From DATLMR01 sp035634255 (GTDB lineage Bacteria; Acidobacteriota; Blastocatellia; UBA7656): a stretch of 8,163 nt of DNA. Position numbers and translations under genes: made by a program. The stretch is taken from NCBI GenBank assembly GCA_035634255.1, contig DASQDI010000058.1, forward strand, positions 1 through 8,163. The letters are read 5' to 3'. The number at the start of each line of letters is the position of its first letter. The stretch's first letter is position 1. This document shows positions 5,626 to 8,163 of the stretch, piece by piece. The notes beneath the pieces were generated by a model. That model was given only the letters and a program-made list of their open reading frames with translations. It made no database searches and had not been told where the DNA came from.

Positions 5626-8163
5626 AGCTCCCATTCAACCCGTCACTCAACAACGGCCACCGCTTTCTGGTCCCCGAAGTCGTACAAACCTCGGCGATGG
5701 ACTGCGGCCCTGCCTCGCTCAAGTGCCTGCTCGAAGGGTTCGGGATACGGGTGAGCTATGGCCGGCTGCGTGAAGCCTGCCAGACCGACGTGGACGGCAC
5801 GTCCATCGACACGGTGGAAGAGGTCGCCGTTCAGCTGGGGCTCCGGGCCGAGCAGACGATGATGCCGGTCGACCACGTGTTGCTCCCCGAAGCCCGAGCT
5901 TTGCCCGCGATCATCGTGCTCACCCTCCCCTCGGGCGCGACCCACTTCGTCGTCGTGTGGCAGAGCCATGGGAATCTCGTGCAGGTGATGGACCCGGCGA
6001 CCGGCCGCAGGTGGCCCGCGCGCGAAAGCTTTCTCAAGGAAGTCTACCAGCACGTGTTCGCGGTCCCGGCGCAGGCGTGGAGGAAATGGGCGGGCTCGGA
6101 CGAATTCACGGGCGCGCTTCAGAGGAGGATGCTGAACCTGAAGGTTCCGGGATCGGATTCGCGCAGGCTGGTCGCGGAGGCGCTCTCTGATCCCGAATGG
6201 TGGTCGGTCGCCTGCCTCGACGCCGCGACGCGCATGGTCACGTCGCTCGCCTCATCGGGAGGGGTGGCCCGCGGGCCCGAAGCAGCGCGCGTGCTCGAAG
6301 CCTTCTTCGATAAAGCTCGGAGCGGCCAGCAAACCCACTCGATGATCCCTTCGAATTTCTGGTCCGTGCTGCCGGCGGACGTGGAAGCGGAAGGGCAGGA
6401 GCGCCTGTTACTCAAGGGCGCGGTCGTGGTCCGCGTGCGCGGGCGTCGCGGCGCGGACGCCGGGCGTGCGGCCGGGGAATCGGACCAGGAAGCCGAGCAG
6501 CCGGCCCCTCTATCGCCCGAACTCGTGGCCGCGCTCGAAGAGAAGCCCAGCCGTCCGGGGCGCGAGCTATTGCGCCTGCTGAGGGCGGACGGGGTGCTGA
6601 CGCCGTCCGCCCTCCTGTCCGCGGCGGCGCTCGCGGCGGCCGGGACCGTCTTTGAAGCGCTCCTGTTCCGGGGCCTGTTCGACATAGGCCGCGACCTGGG
6701 CCTGGTCATGCAGAGGCTCGAAGCGATGGGCGCGCTCGCCGTCTTCGTCCTCGCTTTGCTCCTGCTCGAGCTGCCGCTCGCGCAGGGCATGCAGAGGCTC
6801 GGGCGGCGGCTCGAATCCCGCCTCCGCGTGGCGTTTCTCGAAAAGCTCCCGCGCCTCGGGGACAGGTATTTTCACAGCCGCCTGACTTCAGACATGGCCG
6901 AGCGCTGCCACAGCCTCTTCGCCATGCGTATGCTTCCGGGCCTCGGGGTCCAGCTCGCGCGCGCCGTCTTCGGCCTCGCCTTCACGACCGCGGCGTTAAT
7001 ATGGCTCGACCCTCGGAGCGCACCGCTCGCCCTGATCACCGCGGCGGTGAGCATCGCGCTCCCGCTCGTCACGCAGCCCTTCCTCATCGAGCGGGACCTG
7101 CGCGTCCGCACGCACGTGGGCGCTCTGAGCCGCTTTTACCTCGACGCGATGCTCGGCCTGATCCCCGTGAGGGTTCACGGCGCGGAGCGCGCGGTGAGGC
7201 GCGAGCACGAGAGCCTCCTGGTCGAGTGGGCGCGTTCGAGCCTGAGCCTTCTGAGGCGGGCGGTCGCGGTCGAAGCGGTCCAGGCTCTTGTCGGGTTCGG
7301 GCTCGCGGTCTGGATTCTGCTCAACTACGTCGGGAGGTCGGGGGAGATCAGCAACGTCCTTCTGCTCGTCTACTGGGGCCTCAGCCTTCCGGCCCTCGGC
7401 CAGCAGATAGCCCTCTCCGCGCAGCAATACCCCGCCTTCCGCAATATCACGCTCCGCCTCTTCGAACCGCTCGGCGCGCCCGAAGAGACGGGCGCGGGCG
7501 AAGGCGCCGGCGTCGTTTCGAGCGGCGGGAAACCCGAGGCCGTGTGCGTCGCGTTCGAAGGCGTGAGCGTGCGCGCGGGAGGCCACACGTTGCTCGAAGG
7601 GATCGACCTGAGTGTTAAAGCCGGCGGTCACGTCGCCATCGTCGGCCCGTCGGGCGCGGGAAAGTCGAGCCTCGTCGGGCTGCTGCTCGGGTGGCACAGG
7701 CCCGCGAGCGGCGAGGTGCTCATCGACGGAGAGCCGCTCGACGGCGAGCGTCAGGAGCGGCTCAGGAGGGAGACGGCCTGGGTCGACCCGACGATCCAGA
7801 TATGGAACCGGTCTTTGCTGAGCAACGTGCGCTATGGGACCGGAGTTCAGAGCGGGCTGTCGATGGGCGAGGCAATCGAGATGTCCCGCCTGAGCGGCGT
7901 CCTGAAGAGGCTCCCCGACGGGCTTCAGACACAACTCGGGGAAGGGGGCGCGCTCGTTTCCGGCGGCGAGGGGCAGCGCGTGAGGCTCGCCAGGGCGATG
8001 CTGCGTCCGGGCGTCAGGCTCGCCATCCTCGACGAGCCATTCCGCGGGCTCGACCGCGACCAGCGCCGCGAGCTGCTTCTGGAATGCAGAAGGATCTGGG
8101 AAGACGCGACCCTGTTCTGCAAAACCCACCACATCAGAGAAACGCAGAATTTCGAGAGGGTCA
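5622..8163 (+). CDS. C39 peptidase-containing ABC exporter (PCAT-type), partial at the C-terminus
   Basis: Open for 847 codons to the right edge. The GTG start overlaps the adaptor stop (GTGA); the first ATG (5697) would cut away the peptidase's Gln and is rejected. Residues about 10-148 are a C39 peptidase: Q22 and C28 (VVQTSAMDCGPASLKC), H108 (THFVVVW) and D124 (MDPATG), so the triad looks active and should cleave leader peptides, typically after Gly-Gly. Residues about 150-325 form an extra, mostly helical and partly low-complexity segment that standard exporters of this type lack. Six likely membrane helices follow: about 330-352, 366-388, 441-461, 466-488, 552-570 and 576-598. The ATPase has Walker A GPSGAGKS (675-682), signature SGGEGQR (780-786), Walker B with LAILDEP (E805), D-loop GLD and H-loop H836. 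The A-loop aromatic is Ala652 and the Q-loop Gln is replaced (WVDPTIQ, 720-726). Only a short C-terminus is missing; full length is probably near 900, against about 700-730 for typical family members. Confidence 0.93.
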   Translation, partial: MKLPFNPSLNNGHRFLVPEVVQTSAMDCGPASLKCLLEGFGIRVSYGRLREACQTDVDGTSIDTVEEVAVQLGLRAEQTMMPVDHVLLPEARALPAIIVLTLPSGATHFVVVWQSHGNLVQVMDPATGRRWPARESFLKEVYQHVFAVPAQAWRKWAGSDEFTGALQRRMLNLKVPGSDSRRLVAEALSDPEWWSVACLDAATRMVTSLASSGGVARGPEAARVLEAFFDKARSGQQTHSMIPSNFWSVLPADVEAEGQERLLLKGAVVVRVRGRRGADAGRAAGESDQEAEQPAPLSPELVAALEEKPSRPGRELLRLLRADGVLTPSALLSAAALAAAGTVFEALLFRGLFDIGRDLGLVMQRLEAMGALAVFVLALLLLELPLAQGMQRLGRRLESRLRVAFLEKLPRLGDRYFHSRLTSDMAERCHSLFAMRMLPGLGVQLARAVFGLAFTTAALIWLDPRSAPLALITAAVSIALPLVTQPFLIERDLRVRTHVGALSRFYLDAMLGLIPVRVHGAERAVRREHESLLVEWARSSLSLLRRAVAVEAVQALVGFGLAVWILLNYVGRSGEISNVLLLVYWGLSLPALGQQIALSAQQYPAFRNITLRLFEPLGAPEETGAGEGAGVVSSGGKPEAVCVAFEGVSVRAGGHTLLEGIDLSVKAGGHVAIVGPSGAGKSSLVGLLLGWHRPASGEVLIDGEPLDGERQERLRRETAWVDPTIQIWNRSLLSNVRYGTGVQSGLSMGEAIEMSRLSGVLKRLPDGLQTQLGEGGALVSGGEGQRVRLARAMLRPGVRLAILDEPFRGLDRDQRRELLLECRRIWEDATLFCKTHHIRETQNFERV

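Noticed and set aside
4372..5634. 420-residue open frame antisense to the adaptor gene
   Set aside because: High-GC shadow: no domain, very Arg/Gly/Asp-rich translation, no ribosome-binding site, while the sense frame is a clear HlyD-type protein.
6996..8132. 378-residue open frame antisense to the ABC exporter
   Set aside because: Shadow of codon bias in the sense gene; the sense frame carries all ATPase motifs and the antisense translation has no recognisable fold.
1..8163. CRISPR arrays, tRNA/rRNA genes, insertion sequences
   Set aside because: No regularly spaced repeats, no cloverleaf or rRNA sequence and no transposase-like frame or terminal repeats seen on either strand.

Overview
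The window is a GC-rich bacterial chromosome fragment holding five protein genes: three complete and two running off the edges. It looks like Acidobacteriota (possibly Blastocatellia-like). This rests on family resemblance only: a secreted right-handed beta-helix protein with a proline-rich hinge, a TonB-type protein with an acidobacterial flavour, and a peptidase-ABC exporter of a type I associate with Acidobacteria and Myxobacteria. No rRNA or other phylogenetic marker is present, so the assignment is an inference.

Layout. Positions 1-1785 (minus strand) encode the first 595 residues of a secreted parallel beta-helix protein that continues past the left edge with a second, carbohydrate-binding-like domain. 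Positions 1786-2426 are a divergent intergenic region of 641 bp with an AT-rich island, two perfect inverted repeats and a good sigma70-type promoter firing rightward. Positions 2427-3686 (plus) encode an exported protein with an uncommon layout: two ExbD-like periplasmic domains in tandem, joined by proline- and glycine-rich linkers to a TonB C-terminal domain. Positions 3808-4320 (plus) encode MsrB, a methionine-R-sulfoxide reductase with a signal peptide. A hairpin with a short T-rich tail (4329-4350) and an overlapping promoter candidate (4349-4378) separate it from a new transcription unit.

That unit (4429 to the right edge) is a two-gene exporter operon: an HlyD/MFP-type adaptor (4429-5625) overlapping by 4 bp with a peptidase-containing ABC transporter (5622 to beyond 8163). 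The transporter has an intact C39 cysteine-peptidase triad, an extra segment of roughly 180 residues before the membrane domain, six membrane helices and an ATPase domain with several non-canonical motifs. Together they predict cleavage of a leader peptide and export through the inner membrane. The adaptor's hairpin tip carries the RxxxLxxxxxxS signature used to dock TolC-type outer-membrane channels. Neither a precursor peptide nor a TolC-like channel is visible in the window.

The two most notable items are the ExbD-ExbD-TonB protein, which lacks the membrane helix both parent families use for energy coupling, and the enlarged C39 exporter with altered A-loop and Q-loop. Everything else is conventional.
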